From Nocardioidaceae bacterium (GTDB lineage Bacteria > Actinomycetota > Actinomycetes > Propionibacteriales > Nocardioidaceae), in NCBI GenBank assembly GCA_029268205.1, contig JAJUGK010000006.1:1-39830 (forward strand): a stretch of 39,830 nucleotides of DNA, given 5' to 3'. How positions within the stretch are numbered: the first letter of the stretch is position 1; each line of letters opens with the position of its first letter. Positions 24,420-32,091 of the stretch are shown here, one piece after another. A program made the position numbers and the translations under genes. The notes beneath the pieces were generated by a model that saw only the letters and a program-made list of their open reading frames with translations, had not been told where the DNA came from and made no database searches.

Positions 24420-25043
24420 TCAGGAGCCGAACAGCATCCGGAACCGCCGGGCGACGAGGGTCAGCAGCGGCCGGCGACCGGCGAGGAACCCGATCGGGCC
24501 GGAGGGGTCGACGCGCCAGTCCGCGCGCACCAGGCCGAGCGGTGTGCGCAGCCGCACCGGGCTGACGGTGATCCCCGGCCGTCCGTGGACGGCCCCGTCC
24601 TGCGCGAGCCGGAACCGCAGCCGCGCGGGGAGGGGGAGGACGCGCACGCGCGCCAGGCGGGTGCCGGCGACCTCGGCGCCCCCGCTCCGCATGACGTACG
24701 CCGTGGGGCCCGCGGCGTCGCCGGTGGTGAACTCCGCCAGGTCCTTGGGGATCGCCCACAGCTCCCGGCCGCCGGCCATCGACGCCGGGCTGTCGACCCA
24801 GATGTGGGTGATGTGCACCCGCGGGCGCCAGCCCTGACGCACGAGCACGGTGGTCATCAGCTCGCCGTAGGTCAGCGGGCTCGGCTCGTCGTAGACCACC
24901 CACGCCGCGGCGACCACCGCCCGGCCGAACAGGCGCAGCGGGCGTACCCCCTCGGGTACGTCCGGCGCCCGGTCGGCGGGCACGAGGAACACCGACACCA
25001 CCGCGTGACCGTGCAGGTCCCACGGCTCGGCCGGGTAGCTCAC
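24420..25043 (-). CDS. Acetoacetate decarboxylase-like protein (ADC family)
   Basis: 207 residues of the acetoacetate decarboxylase fold. The candidate Schiff-base lysine is in ELWAIPKDLAEF, corresponding to the catalytic region of ADC. YGELMTTVLV and ITHIWVDSPASMAGGRELW are also conserved in the family. Many actinobacterial members lack proven decarboxylase activity and may be cyclases or dehydratases. Substrate unknown. The GTG start at the monooxygenase stop (GTGA) was preferred, with a GTG six bases upstream as an alternative. Coupled to the monooxygenase, it suggests a ketone or beta-keto-acid pathway. Confidence 0.8.
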   Translation of the reverse strand: MSYPAEPWDLHGHAVVSVFLVPADRAPDVPEGVRPLRLFGRAVVAAAWVVYDEPSPLTYGELMTTVLVRQGWRPRVHITHIWVDSPASMAGGRELWAIPKDLAEFTTGDAAGPTAYVMRSGGAEVAGTRLARVRVLPLPARLRFRLAQDGAVHGRPGITVSPVRLRTPLGLVRADWRVDPSGPIGFLAGRRPLLTLVARRFRMLFGS

Positions 25044-26458
25044 CCCCACGTGAACTCCGCGGGGTCGAGCGCGTCGAGCCGGGCGTCGTACTCCCGGGTG
25101 CTGCCCGGCCAGTTGGAGGTGATGCGCCCCGAGACCGGATGGCGGTACCAGTTGTCGCAGTGCACCCAGGTGGTCGTGGCCAGCCGCTGCTGGATCTCGG
25201 CGTCCCAGGCGAGCTCGGCGGCCTCGGTGACCTCGACCGACCGGGCACCCGTCCGTCGCGCCCGGTCGAGCACGTTGCGGATGTGGCGCGACTGCGCCTC
25301 GAGCATGACGATGATCGAGGAGCCGCCGAGGTTGGTGTTGGGGCCGTAGAGCAGGAAGAGGTTCGGGAAGCCGGGCACGTGCACCCCCAGGTGCGCCCGG
25401 GCCCCGTCGCGCCACTGCTTGGCCAACGGCGTCGCGTCGCGTCCGGTCACCTCGATGCCGTGGTCGAAGTTCTGGGTCTTGAAGCCGGTGCCCCAGATCA
25501 GCACGTCGGCGGCGCGCTCGACCCCGCCCGCCCGGACGCCGCCGGGGAGGACCTCGTCGACCGGGTCGGTCACCAGCTCGACGTGCGGCTGGGAGACGGC
25601 GGGATAGAAGTTGTTGGAGAACAGGATGCGCTTGCAGCCGATCGGGCTGTCGGGGGTGAGCTTCGCGCGCAGTACGGGGTCGGGGACCTGCCGGCGCAGG
25701 TGGGCCAGGGCGACCCGGCGCTGCACCTCCCCGACCGCGGAGCCGTCGTGCATCCCGCGGGAGAAGCCCTCGCCGAGCGAGCGGAAGAACCGCCGTTCCA
25801 CCGCGACCCCCGGGGCGTACCAGTCGGGCAGCGGGCCGTCGGGCTTGGGGAGGATGTAGTTGGCCGACCGCTGGAAGAGCGTCACCTCCGCCGCCCGCTC
25901 CACCAGGTGCGGGACGAACTGGATCGCGCTGGCGCCGACGCCGATCACCGCGACCCGCTTGCCGTCGAGGTCGGCGTCGTGGTCCCAGCGCGCGGAGTGG
26001 AAGGCGGTGCCGGCGAAGGAGTCGGCACCAGGGAGGTCGGGGATGTGCGGCTCCGAGAGCTGCCCGACGGCGCTGACGAGGACCTCGACCTGCTCGGTGC
26101 GGCCGTCGGCGAAGCCCACCGTCCACACCGCCTCGCCCTCGTCCCAGGTCGCGGAGACCACGGTGCGGCCGTACGAGATCAGCGGGCTGACCCCGAACCG
26201 GTCGGCCACGTCGCGCAGGTAGCCGTGGATCTGGTCCTGCAGCGCGTAGCGGCGGTGCCAGCGCGTGGTCGGTGCCCAGGAGTAGGAGTACAGCGGGGAG
26301 GGGACGTCGCAGCCCGCGCCCGGGTAGTGGTTGTCGCGCCACACGCCGCCGAGGTCGTCGGCGCGCTCCCACAGCCGCAGGTCGGTGTGGCCGGCGCGCA
26401 ACAGTTCGACGGCGATGCCGATGCCGCCGAATCCGGTGCCGATGATGCCGACGCGCAT
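25040..26458 (-). CDS. Flavin-dependent monooxygenase, probable Baeyer-Villiger type
   Basis: 472 residues. The FAD Rossmann motif is GIIGTGFGGIGIA at the N terminus, a second nucleotide-binding motif for NADPH is VAVIGVGASAIQ, and the fingerprint FAGTAFHSARWD fits the BVMO pattern FxGxxxHxxxW(P/D). GGVWRDNHYPGAGCDVPS and ADVLIWGTGFKTQNF are also typical. Such enzymes insert oxygen next to a ketone to give an ester or lactone. The substrate is unknown, and N- or S-oxidation cannot be excluded. The ATG overlaps the tetR stop by one base, so the regulator and enzyme are translated together. Confidence 0.9.
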   Translation of the reverse strand: MRVGIIGTGFGGIGIAVELLRAGHTDLRLWERADDLGGVWRDNHYPGAGCDVPSPLYSYSWAPTTRWHRRYALQDQIHGYLRDVADRFGVSPLISYGRTVVSATWDEGEAVWTVGFADGRTEQVEVLVSAVGQLSEPHIPDLPGADSFAGTAFHSARWDHDADLDGKRVAVIGVGASAIQFVPHLVERAAEVTLFQRSANYILPKPDGPLPDWYAPGVAVERRFFRSLGEGFSRGMHDGSAVGEVQRRVALAHLRRQVPDPVLRAKLTPDSPIGCKRILFSNNFYPAVSQPHVELVTDPVDEVLPGGVRAGGVERAADVLIWGTGFKTQNFDHGIEVTGRDATPLAKQWRDGARAHLGVHVPGFPNLFLLYGPNTNLGGSSIIVMLEAQSRHIRNVLDRARRTGARSVEVTEAAELAWDAEIQQRLATTTWVHCDNWYRHPVSGRITSNWPGSTREYDARLDALDPAEFTWG

Positions 26459-27114
26459 CAGATCTCCTTCTCGTTCGGGGATTGGGGCTGCTCGGAGAGT
26501 GGACGGTCGTCCCTGGGTGGGGCGTCCCCGGTGATGCCGGCGGTGCGGAGTACGCCGAGGACGGCCGCGGTGGTCAGGTCGAGGACGTCGGACCGGGTGA
26601 GCGTGGCCCGCTGCAGCCACTCGCGGCAGGCGGCCTTGACCAGCGGCGCGACCGTCCGCAGCCGGGCGCGCAGCTGTGGCTCGTCGGGGAGCGCGAGCGC
26701 GTCGAGCACGAGCCGCGCGGCGTTGTCGTCGGCCTCGTCGACGAGCTCCTGCAGGTCGGAGCCGGCCTCGGTGCTGACCGCGCCGGCGACGTTGACCCAG
26801 CCCTGGCCGTAGGTCGCCGCCCCCTCCAGGATCCAGTCCATCGTCCAGCGGGTGCGCTCGGCGAGCGGCTTCGCGGCCAGGTCGTCGGGCAGCTCGCCGG
26901 CCGGCATCACCACGGTGGAGCGCATCGCCTCGAGGAAGAGCGCGCGCTTGGTGCCGAAGTAGTGGTGGACCAGTCCGCGGGTGACGTCGGCGGCGCGCGC
27001 GACCTCGCTGGTGGAGACCCGGTGGTAGGGCCGGTCGGCATACAGCGCGCGTGCCGCCTCGAGGATCTGCTGGCGGCGCGCGTCGGGGGAGAGCCGACGG
27101 GCGGAGGTGGTCAC
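26458..27114 (-). CDS. TetR/AcrR family transcriptional regulator
   Basis: 218 residues. The N-terminal TetR helix-turn-helix is QQILEAARALYADRPYHRVSTSEVARAADVTRGLVHHYFGTKRALFLEA, a textbook match (about residues 15-65). The C-terminal ligand-binding part is helical. It probably represses both its own operon (monooxygenase, decarboxylase-like, and so on) and the divergent GMC oxidoreductase, since a 23-bp quasi-palindrome lies between the two start codons. The inducer is unknown, possibly a ketone or sterol-like compound judging from the neighbours. The GTG start was taken because ACCACCTCC follows directly and the domain begins soon after. Confidence 0.92.
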   Translation of the reverse strand: MTTSARRLSPDARRQQILEAARALYADRPYHRVSTSEVARAADVTRGLVHHYFGTKRALFLEAMRSTVVMPAGELPDDLAAKPLAERTRWTMDWILEGAATYGQGWVNVAGAVSTEAGSDLQELVDEADDNAARLVLDALALPDEPQLRARLRTVAPLVKAACREWLQRATLTRSDVLDLTTAAVLGVLRTAGITGDAPPRDDRPLSEQPQSPNEKEI

Positions 27115-27131
27115 GGCGGCATCGTGACGAA

Positions 27132-27154
27132 GTTATTGGCAACCTGTCAACAAC
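27132..27154. promoter_or_regulatory. Probable TetR-family operator between tetR and the GMC oxidoreductase gene
   Basis: The arms GTTaTTGgCA and TGtCAAcAAC are reverse complements at 8 of 10 positions around a 3-bp centre, giving a 23-bp dyad. It overlaps the -35 and spacer of the plus-strand promoter and contains a minus-strand TTGACA. One bound dimer could therefore repress both divergent genes. Confidence 0.7.
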
Positions 27155-27164
27155 GGCGTAGTCT
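27136..27164 (+). promoter_or_regulatory. Promoter of the GMC oxidoreductase gene
   Basis: -35 TTGGCA and -10 TAGTCT are separated by exactly 17 bp. The -10 ends 6 nt before the GTG start, so the transcript is probably leaderless. The -35 lies inside the TetR-type operator. Confidence 0.65.
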
Positions 27165-27170
27165 GCCGCC

Positions 27171-28961
27171 GTGGCTCTGCGCATCCCCTCCCCCCGTACT
27201 GGCCCCCGTACTGGCCCCCGTCGCGGCCCCCGCACCGGCTCGCGGGAGGAGACCTTCGACGCCGACGTCCTCGTCGTCGGCTCCGGCTTCGGCGGCTCGG
27301 TCACCGCGCTGCGACTGGCGGAGAAGGGCTACCGCGTCCTGGTCGTCGAGGCCGGCCGACGGTTCGAGGACGAGGACTTCCCGAGGACGTCGTGGAGCCT
27401 GCGGCGCTACCTCTGGGCGCCGGCCGCGCGCTGCTTCGGCATCCTGCGGATCACCCCGCTGGGGGAGGTGCTGATCGCCAGCGGCGCGGGCGTCGGCGGC
27501 GGATCCCTGGTCTACGCCAACACGCTGTATGAGCCGCTCGACGGGTTCTACCGCGACCCGCAGTGGGCCGACATCACCGACTGGCGTGAGGAGCTCGCCC
27601 CGCACTACGACCAGGCCAAGCGGATGCTGGGGGTCACGACCTACCCCGGCCACACGCGGGCCGACGAGCTGCTCGCCGAGGTCGCCCGCGACCCCGGCAT
27701 CGAGGAGCCGGCCCACCCCGCCGACGTCGGTGTGCTGTTCGGCGAGCGGCCCGGGGAGGAGGTGGCCGACCCGTTCTTCGGCGGCGTCGGACCGGCCCGC
27801 CGGGCCTGCATCGACTGCGGCGCCTGCATGACCGGCTGCCGCCACAACGCCAAGAACACCCTGATGAAGAACTACCTGCACCTGGCCGAGCGGGCCGGGG
27901 CGCGGGTGCTGGCGATGACCACCGTCGACGGTGTCGCGCCGCTGGGCGACGGCACCGGGCGGGACGGGTACGTCGTCACCGCCCACCGCACCGGTAACCG
28001 GGTACGGCGCCGTTCGTTCACCGCGCAGCACGTGGTCTTCGCCGGCAACGCCCTGAACACCCAGAAGCTGCTGCACCGACTCCGGAGCACCACGCTGCCG
28101 CGGCTCTCGGCGCGGGTCGGGGAGCTGAGCCGTACCAATTCCGAGGCCGTCCTGAGCGCGCGGACGCTCGACCGCGATGCCGACCTCACCGCCGGCGTGG
28201 CGATCACCTCCTCGGTGCACCCCGACGAGAGCACCCACATCGAAGCGGTCCGCTACGGCCGTGGCTCGAGCGCGCTGGCCCTGCTCAACGCGCTGCTGAT
28301 CGACCCCGAGGACGGGGTGCCGATGTGGCGCTCGGTGGTGCGCACCTACCGCCGCGAGGGCCTGCGTCGCGCGTGGCGCCTGCACACCCCGCGGCGCTGG
28401 GCGGAGCAGAGCATCATCGTGCTGGTCATGCAGTCGCTCGACAACTCGGTGACGACCTTCCGCAAGGGGATCTTCCGGCGGATGACGAGCCGGCCCGGCG
28501 TCGGTGAGCCGAACCCGCGCTGGATCCCGATCGCGCACCGGTTCACCCGCCGTCTCGCCGAGCGCCTCGGCGGCGTGCCGGGCGCCTCGGTCGGCGGGCT
28601 GGTCGGGATGCCCCTGACCGCGCACTTCATCGGCGGCTGCGTCATCGGCACCTCCGAGCGCGACGGAGTCGTCGACCCCTACCACCGTGCCTTCGGCTAC
28701 GAGAACCTGCACATCACCGATGGCTCCACCATCTCGGCCAACCTCGGGGTCAACCCGTCGCTGACCATCACCGCACAGGCTGAGCGGGCCATCTCGCTGT
28801 GGCCCAACAAGGGGGAGGACGATCCCCGCCCGCCGCTGGGGGCGCCGTACGAGCGGGTCGCGCCGGTGGCGCCGCAGCGACCGTTGGTCCCTGCCGACGC
28901 CCCGGGCGCCCTGCGCCCGGTCGACCTCGGGATGCCGCAGGTGCGCGCCTCCGACGGCTGA
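27171..28961 (+). CDS. GMC-family oxidoreductase, cholesterol-oxidase-like (ChoD-like)
   Basis: 596 residues. The FAD-binding motif VLVVGSGFGGSVTALRLAEKG (about 34-54) and IASGAGVGGGSLVYANTL are GMC/ChoD hallmarks. A Cys-rich insert CIDCGACMTGCRHNAKNTL follows in mid-protein, and the C-terminal block HITDGSTISANLGVNPSLTITA closes the FAD site. It is likely to oxidise a sterol-like or other alcohol to a ketone, with sterol specificity unproven. The N terminus has a repeated RTGP/TGPR tail. No secretion signal is visible, so it is probably cytoplasmic. Regulation by the divergent TetR is likely. Confidence 0.87.
   Translation: MALRIPSPRTGPRTGPRRGPRTGSREETFDADVLVVGSGFGGSVTALRLAEKGYRVLVVEAGRRFEDEDFPRTSWSLRRYLWAPAARCFGILRITPLGEVLIASGAGVGGGSLVYANTLYEPLDGFYRDPQWADITDWREELAPHYDQAKRMLGVTTYPGHTRADELLAEVARDPGIEEPAHPADVGVLFGERPGEEVADPFFGGVGPARRACIDCGACMTGCRHNAKNTLMKNYLHLAERAGARVLAMTTVDGVAPLGDGTGRDGYVVTAHRTGNRVRRRSFTAQHVVFAGNALNTQKLLHRLRSTTLPRLSARVGELSRTNSEAVLSARTLDRDADLTAGVAITSSVHPDESTHIEAVRYGRGSSALALLNALLIDPEDGVPMWRSVVRTYRREGLRRAWRLHTPRRWAEQSIIVLVMQSLDNSVTTFRKGIFRRMTSRPGVGEPNPRWIPIAHRFTRRLAERLGGVPGASVGGLVGMPLTAHFIGGCVIGTSERDGVVDPYHRAFGYENLHITDGSTISANLGVNPSLTITAQAERAISLWPNKGEDDPRPPLGAPYERVAPVAPQRPLVPADAPGALRPVDLGMPQVRASDG
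27192..27239 (+). repeat. Four 12-bp tandem units at the 5' end of the GMC oxidoreductase gene
   Basis: Two exact copies of CCCCGTACTGGC are followed by two diverged copies. They encode RTGPRTGPRRGPRTG. The 12-bp period keeps the frame, so copy number can vary without disrupting the protein. Confidence 0.85.
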
Positions 28962-28995
28962 TCGGCAGCCGGCCGGGACCAACCTGGGAAAGACA

Positions 28996-29038
28996 GGCCC
29001 GGAACGACAGCCCCGGAACGACAGCCCCGGGAACGACA
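28996..29038. repeat. Three tandem 14-15-bp units downstream of the GMC oxidoreductase gene
   Basis: The unit is GCCCCGGAACGACA. The first copy differs by one base and the third has one extra G. A degenerate fourth copy (GGGAAAGACA) may precede them. The block lies just before a strong terminator, and no ORF explains it. Confidence 0.85.
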
Positions 29039-29040
29039 AG

Positions 29041-29072
29041 GGGCCCGGTCCCGCCGAAGCGGGGCCGGGCCC
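29041..29072. terminator. Bidirectional hairpin between the convergent GMC and lytic transglycosylase genes
   Basis: GGGCCCGGTCCCGC, loop CGAA, then GCGGGGCCGGGCCC gives a 14-bp stem with one G-T pair. It sits between two convergent stops. There is no long T-run, as is normal in high-GC actinobacteria. Confidence 0.85.
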
Positions 29073-29117
29073 TCTGCCTGGGAGGTCGCCGACGCGGGGC
29101 CGACGAAGCGGGTGGGA

Positions 29118-30443
29118 TCAGCCCTTGCCGCCACCGAGGAGGCCGCCGACCAGACCGTCGACGACTCCGCCCACGGTGCCGAGGAGGCCCTGCAGCAGTG
29201 CCTGGACGGCACCGAGGCCGCCGTTGAGGACCTGCTGGCCACACGCGGCGAGACCGCCGAGCAGCTGGATCTCCTGGGAGGTGAAGGTCGCCTGACAGGT
29301 CGCGATCGCCTGCTCGAGTGGGGTCAGCGTCTTCACGACGGTGTCGGCGACGTCGTCGACGGTGTCCTTGACGACCTTGCCCGGGTTGGGGACCTTCGGC
29401 GTCTTGGGTGCCTTCGGCGCATCGGGCGCGGTGCCCTTGTCGTCGTCGCCGGGGGCCGGCGTGCCGGGGCCGGGGTCGCTGCCCGGGGTCTGCGGGCCGG
29501 TCCCGTCGGTCGGGGCGCTGTTGCCGCCGCGCGGGGCGTTGGGGCCGGTCTGCTTGCGCGACTTGCGGCCCTTGGTGCCGTCGGAGACGACCGCGTCACC
29601 GGTGTTGGGCGTCAGCATCCGGGCGCTGATGGTGCCGTTGGGCACCGCGGAGTAGTCGCCGCTCTGGTAGGCGCGCATCAGCGACAGCACCAGGTCGACG
29701 TACGCCTCGGAGTGGTTGTAGCGGTAGACCGCGGCGCGCTGCCCCGGCGTGGTCGCGAGGTCCTCGGTGCCGGAGCAGAGGTAGACCGCGCTGGCCAGGG
29801 CCGCGTCGTGGATGTTCTGCGGGTCGCGCTTGCCGTCGCCGTTGGCGTCGACCCCGACGATCGCCCAGGTGGAGGGGATGAACTGCATCGGGCCCACGGC
29901 GCGGTCCCAGACCGGGTCGTTGTCGTACTGGCCGGCGTCGGTGTCGGGGATCTCGGCGGTGTTGTTGGTGCCGTCGAGCGGGATGCCGAAGATGCCGGGA
30001 CGGCTGTTGCCGTCGTCGTCGAGGATGTTGCCGCCGTAGCGACCGTGGTCGGACTCCACCCGGCCGATCGCGGCGAGCAGCTCCCAGGAGAGGTTGCAGG
30101 CGGTGTCGGCGGAGTTGATGACCTGCGCGGCGCGCTGGTAGGCGGCCAGGGCGGCGGCGGGGATGCCGTTGGGGGAGGCGTCGCGGACCATCGCGCGGGT
30201 GGCGGTCGCGGACGGGACCTCGGCGGTGACCGCGGCGGGGAGCGAGACCGACGCCGGGTCCTCGACCACCTCGGCCGGCAGCAGCGAGCCGTCGGGGAGC
30301 GAGGAGGCGGTGGGGGCCTCCCGGCCCTCGTCGGCGGTCGCGGTGCTGGTGGCCGCGATGCTGGTCGTCCAGGCCCCGGAGAGCAGCGCCAGCGGCACGA
30401 GTGCCGTCGCCTTCTGCCAGGGCTTCATCCGCTTGGTCGCCAT
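29118..30443 (-). CDS. Secreted lytic murein transglycosylase
   Basis: 441 residues. The N-terminal signal peptide has a basic stretch, the hydrophobic core ALVPLALLSGAWTTSIAA, and probable cleavage near residue 37. The transglycosylase domain (about 105-235) shows LLAAIGRVESDHGRYGG with the catalytic glutamate, AVGPMQFIPSTWAIVG, DPQNIHDAALASAVYLC and AVYRYNHSEAYVD. It cleaves peptidoglycan glycan strands. A Pro/Gly/Thr/Lys-rich linker leads to a helical C-terminal part (VVKDTVDDVADTVVKTLTPLEQAIATCQ) ending in Gly/Leu-rich GLVGGLLGGGKG. The ATG at the signal peptide was chosen. A BldN-type promoter lies about 60 nt upstream, suggesting control by the sigma factor at 11.2-12.0 kb. Confidence 0.9.
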   Translation of the reverse strand: MATKRMKPWQKATALVPLALLSGAWTTSIAATSTATADEGREAPTASSLPDGSLLPAEVVEDPASVSLPAAVTAEVPSATATRAMVRDASPNGIPAAALAAYQRAAQVINSADTACNLSWELLAAIGRVESDHGRYGGNILDDDGNSRPGIFGIPLDGTNNTAEIPDTDAGQYDNDPVWDRAVGPMQFIPSTWAIVGVDANGDGKRDPQNIHDAALASAVYLCSGTEDLATTPGQRAAVYRYNHSEAYVDLVLSLMRAYQSGDYSAVPNGTISARMLTPNTGDAVVSDGTKGRKSRKQTGPNAPRGGNSAPTDGTGPQTPGSDPGPGTPAPGDDDKGTAPDAPKAPKTPKVPNPGKVVKDTVDDVADTVVKTLTPLEQAIATCQATFTSQEIQLLGGLAACGQQVLNGGLGAVQALLQGLLGTVGGVVDGLVGGLLGGGKG

Positions 30444-30509
30444 AGTCTCTTCGTCTTCTCCCGTGTGGTCTGCCCGTCCAGCCGCTGAGTGCGCGGACGG
30501 ACAAGTGAG

Positions 30510-30537
30510 ACAACGAACACCCCACCCATCGGTTACG
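30510..30537 (-). promoter_or_regulatory. Predicted BldN-type ECF promoter of the lytic transglycosylase gene
   Basis: On the minus strand: -35 CGTAAC, 16-bp spacer, -10 CGTTGT. The layout is the same as upstream of the rsbN-like gene in this window and as I recall for Streptomyces sigma-BldN promoters. The predicted start is roughly 60 nt before the ATG. Confidence 0.6.
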
Positions 30538-30654
30538 CCGACCGGGACCTGCGCAGAACCCGAGTCGTTGCAGGGAGCAGCCCCCGTCGTCGTAGCCGAG
30601 GGCACCTGCGTTCAGTGCACTCGTGTACGCCGAGTCAGCGTAGGGCACCGGCGG

Positions 30655-30667
30655 CTGGTGTGACCAG
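30655..30667. promoter_or_regulatory. Small dyad CTGGT-GTG-ACCAG upstream of hemL
   Basis: 13-bp dyad with 5-bp arms, about 75 nt before hemL. It contains GCTGGTGTGA, the same 10-mer as one arm of the dyad before the HTH gene, but has no partner at the 17-nt spacing. Possible half-site only. Confidence 0.3.
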
Positions 30668-30738
30668 ACGCACCGAACGGGCGGGGCCCGCGACCGGGTG
30701 GCCCGGCGGGGTGGTGCGGTCGGGGACAATGAACCCCG

Positions 30739-32091
30739 ATGGCTTCCTCCGCTGCTGACCCCGCTGCCTCCGCCGAGCTGTTCGCGCGCGCCCGCGCCGT
30801 GACCCCCGGCGGGGTGAACTCGCCCGTGCGCGCCTTCTCCAACGTCGGCGGCACCCCCCGCTTCATCGAGCGCGCCGAGGGGGCCTGGCTGCACGACGCC
30901 GACGGCAACGCCTATGTCGACCTGGTCGCGTCCTGGGGCCCGATGCTGCTCGGGCACGCCCACCCGGAGGTGACCGCGGCCGTGCAGGCGGCGGTGAGCC
31001 GCGGGACGTCGTACGGCACCCCGACGCGGCCCGAGGTCGAGCTGGCCGAGGAGATCGTCGCGCGCACCCCGGTCGAGCGGGTGCGGCTGGTGTCGTCGGG
31101 CACCGAGGCGACGATGTCGGCGATCCGGCTCGCGCGCGGGTTCACCGGCCGCGACGTCGTGGTGAAGTTCGCCGGCTGCTACCACGGCCACGTCGACGCG
31201 CTGCTGGCCGCGGCCGGCTCCGGTGTCGCCACCCACGCGGTGCCGGGCAGCCCCGGCGTGCCCGAGGCCGTCGCCGCCGCCACGCTGGTGCTGCCCTACA
31301 ACGACCGGGCCGCCGTCGCGGCCGCCTTCGCCGAGCACGGCGACCGCATCGCCTGCGTCATCACCGAGGCCGCCCCCGGCAACATGGGCGTCGTGCCCCC
31401 GGCGTACGTCGACGGCGAGGGCTTCAACGCCTACCTCGCCCGCACCTGCCGCGACCACGGGGCGTTGTTCATCAGCGACGAGGTGATGACCGGCTTCCGC
31501 GCCTCCCGCCGGGGTCAGTGGGGCCTCGACGGCGCGCACGAGGGCTGGACGCCCGACCTCATGACCTTCGGCAAGGTGATGGGCGGCGGCTTCCCGGCCG
31601 CGGCGTTCGGTGGCCGGGCCGACGTGATGGCGCTGCTCTCGCCCGACGGGCCCGTCTACCAGGCCGGCACGCTCTCCGGGAACCCGGTCGCCTGCACCGC
31701 GGGGCTCACCACGCTGCGGTTGGCCACCGACGACGTCTACGCCCATCTCGACCGTACGGCGACCGTGCTCGCCGAGGCTGCGTCGCAGGCGTTCACCGCC
31801 GCCGGCGTACCCCACCTGGTCCAGCGCACCGGCACGATGTTCAGCCTCTTCCTCACCGAGGACGAGGTCGCCGAGATCGTCGACTTCGCCGGCGCGCAGG
31901 CGCAGGCCCTGCACCGGTTCCGCGCGTTCTTCCACGCCATGCTCGAGCAGGGGGTCTACCTCCCGCCGAGCGCGTACGAGGCGTGGTTCGTCTCCGCCGC
32001 CCACGACGACCGGGCGGTCGAGCACGTGCTGGCCGCCCTCCCCGCCGCGGCGCGTGCCGCGGCGGCCGCCACCCCGGGAGAGACCGCATGA
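30739..32091 (+). CDS. hemL: Glutamate-1-semialdehyde 2,1-aminomutase
   Basis: 450-residue PLP enzyme converting glutamate-1-semialdehyde to 5-aminolevulinate, the step after HemA. Landmarks are [65 protein letters not shown], the PLP lysine in [13 protein letters not shown], and [13 protein letters not shown]. The length and all motifs are normal, with an Ala-rich tail. It is separate from the rex-hem operon and heads the cytochrome c maturation cluster, sharing ATGA with the histidine phosphatase gene. The -10-like GACAAT lies 8 nt before the ATG. Confidence 0.96.
   Translation: MASSAADPAASAELFARARAVTPGGVNSPVRAFSNVGGTPRFIERAEGAWLHDADGNAYVDLVASWGPMLLGHAHPEVTAAVQAAVSRGTSYGTPTRPEVELAEEIVARTPVERVRLVSSGTEATMSAIRLARGFTGRDVVVKFAGCYHGHVDALLAAAGSGVATHAVPGSPGVPEAVAAATLVLPYNDRAAVAAAFAEHGDRIACVITEAAPGNMGVVPPAYVDGEGFNAYLARTCRDHGALFISDEVMTGFRASRRGQWGLDGAHEGWTPDLMTFGKVMGGGFPAAAFGGRADVMALLSPDGPVYQAGTLSGNPVACTAGLTTLRLATDDVYAHLDRTATVLAEAASQAFTAAGVPHLVQRTGTMFSLFLTEDEVAEIVDFAGAQAQALHRFRAFFHAMLEQGVYLPPSAYEAWFVSAAHDDRAVEHVLAALPAAARAAAAATPGETA

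Noticed and set aside
22572-25349. 925-residue plus-strand ORF opposite the accessory cluster
   Set aside because: Antisense to five genes with clear motifs. No family features.
30444-30738. Possible c-di-AMP (ydaO) riboswitch before the lytic transglycosylase, as is common for actinobacterial cell-wall hydrolases
   Set aside because: The ydaO core signatures (such as GACAGCUAACUC near the 3' end) are absent. The predicted promoter leaves only about 60 nt of leader, too short for this riboswitch.
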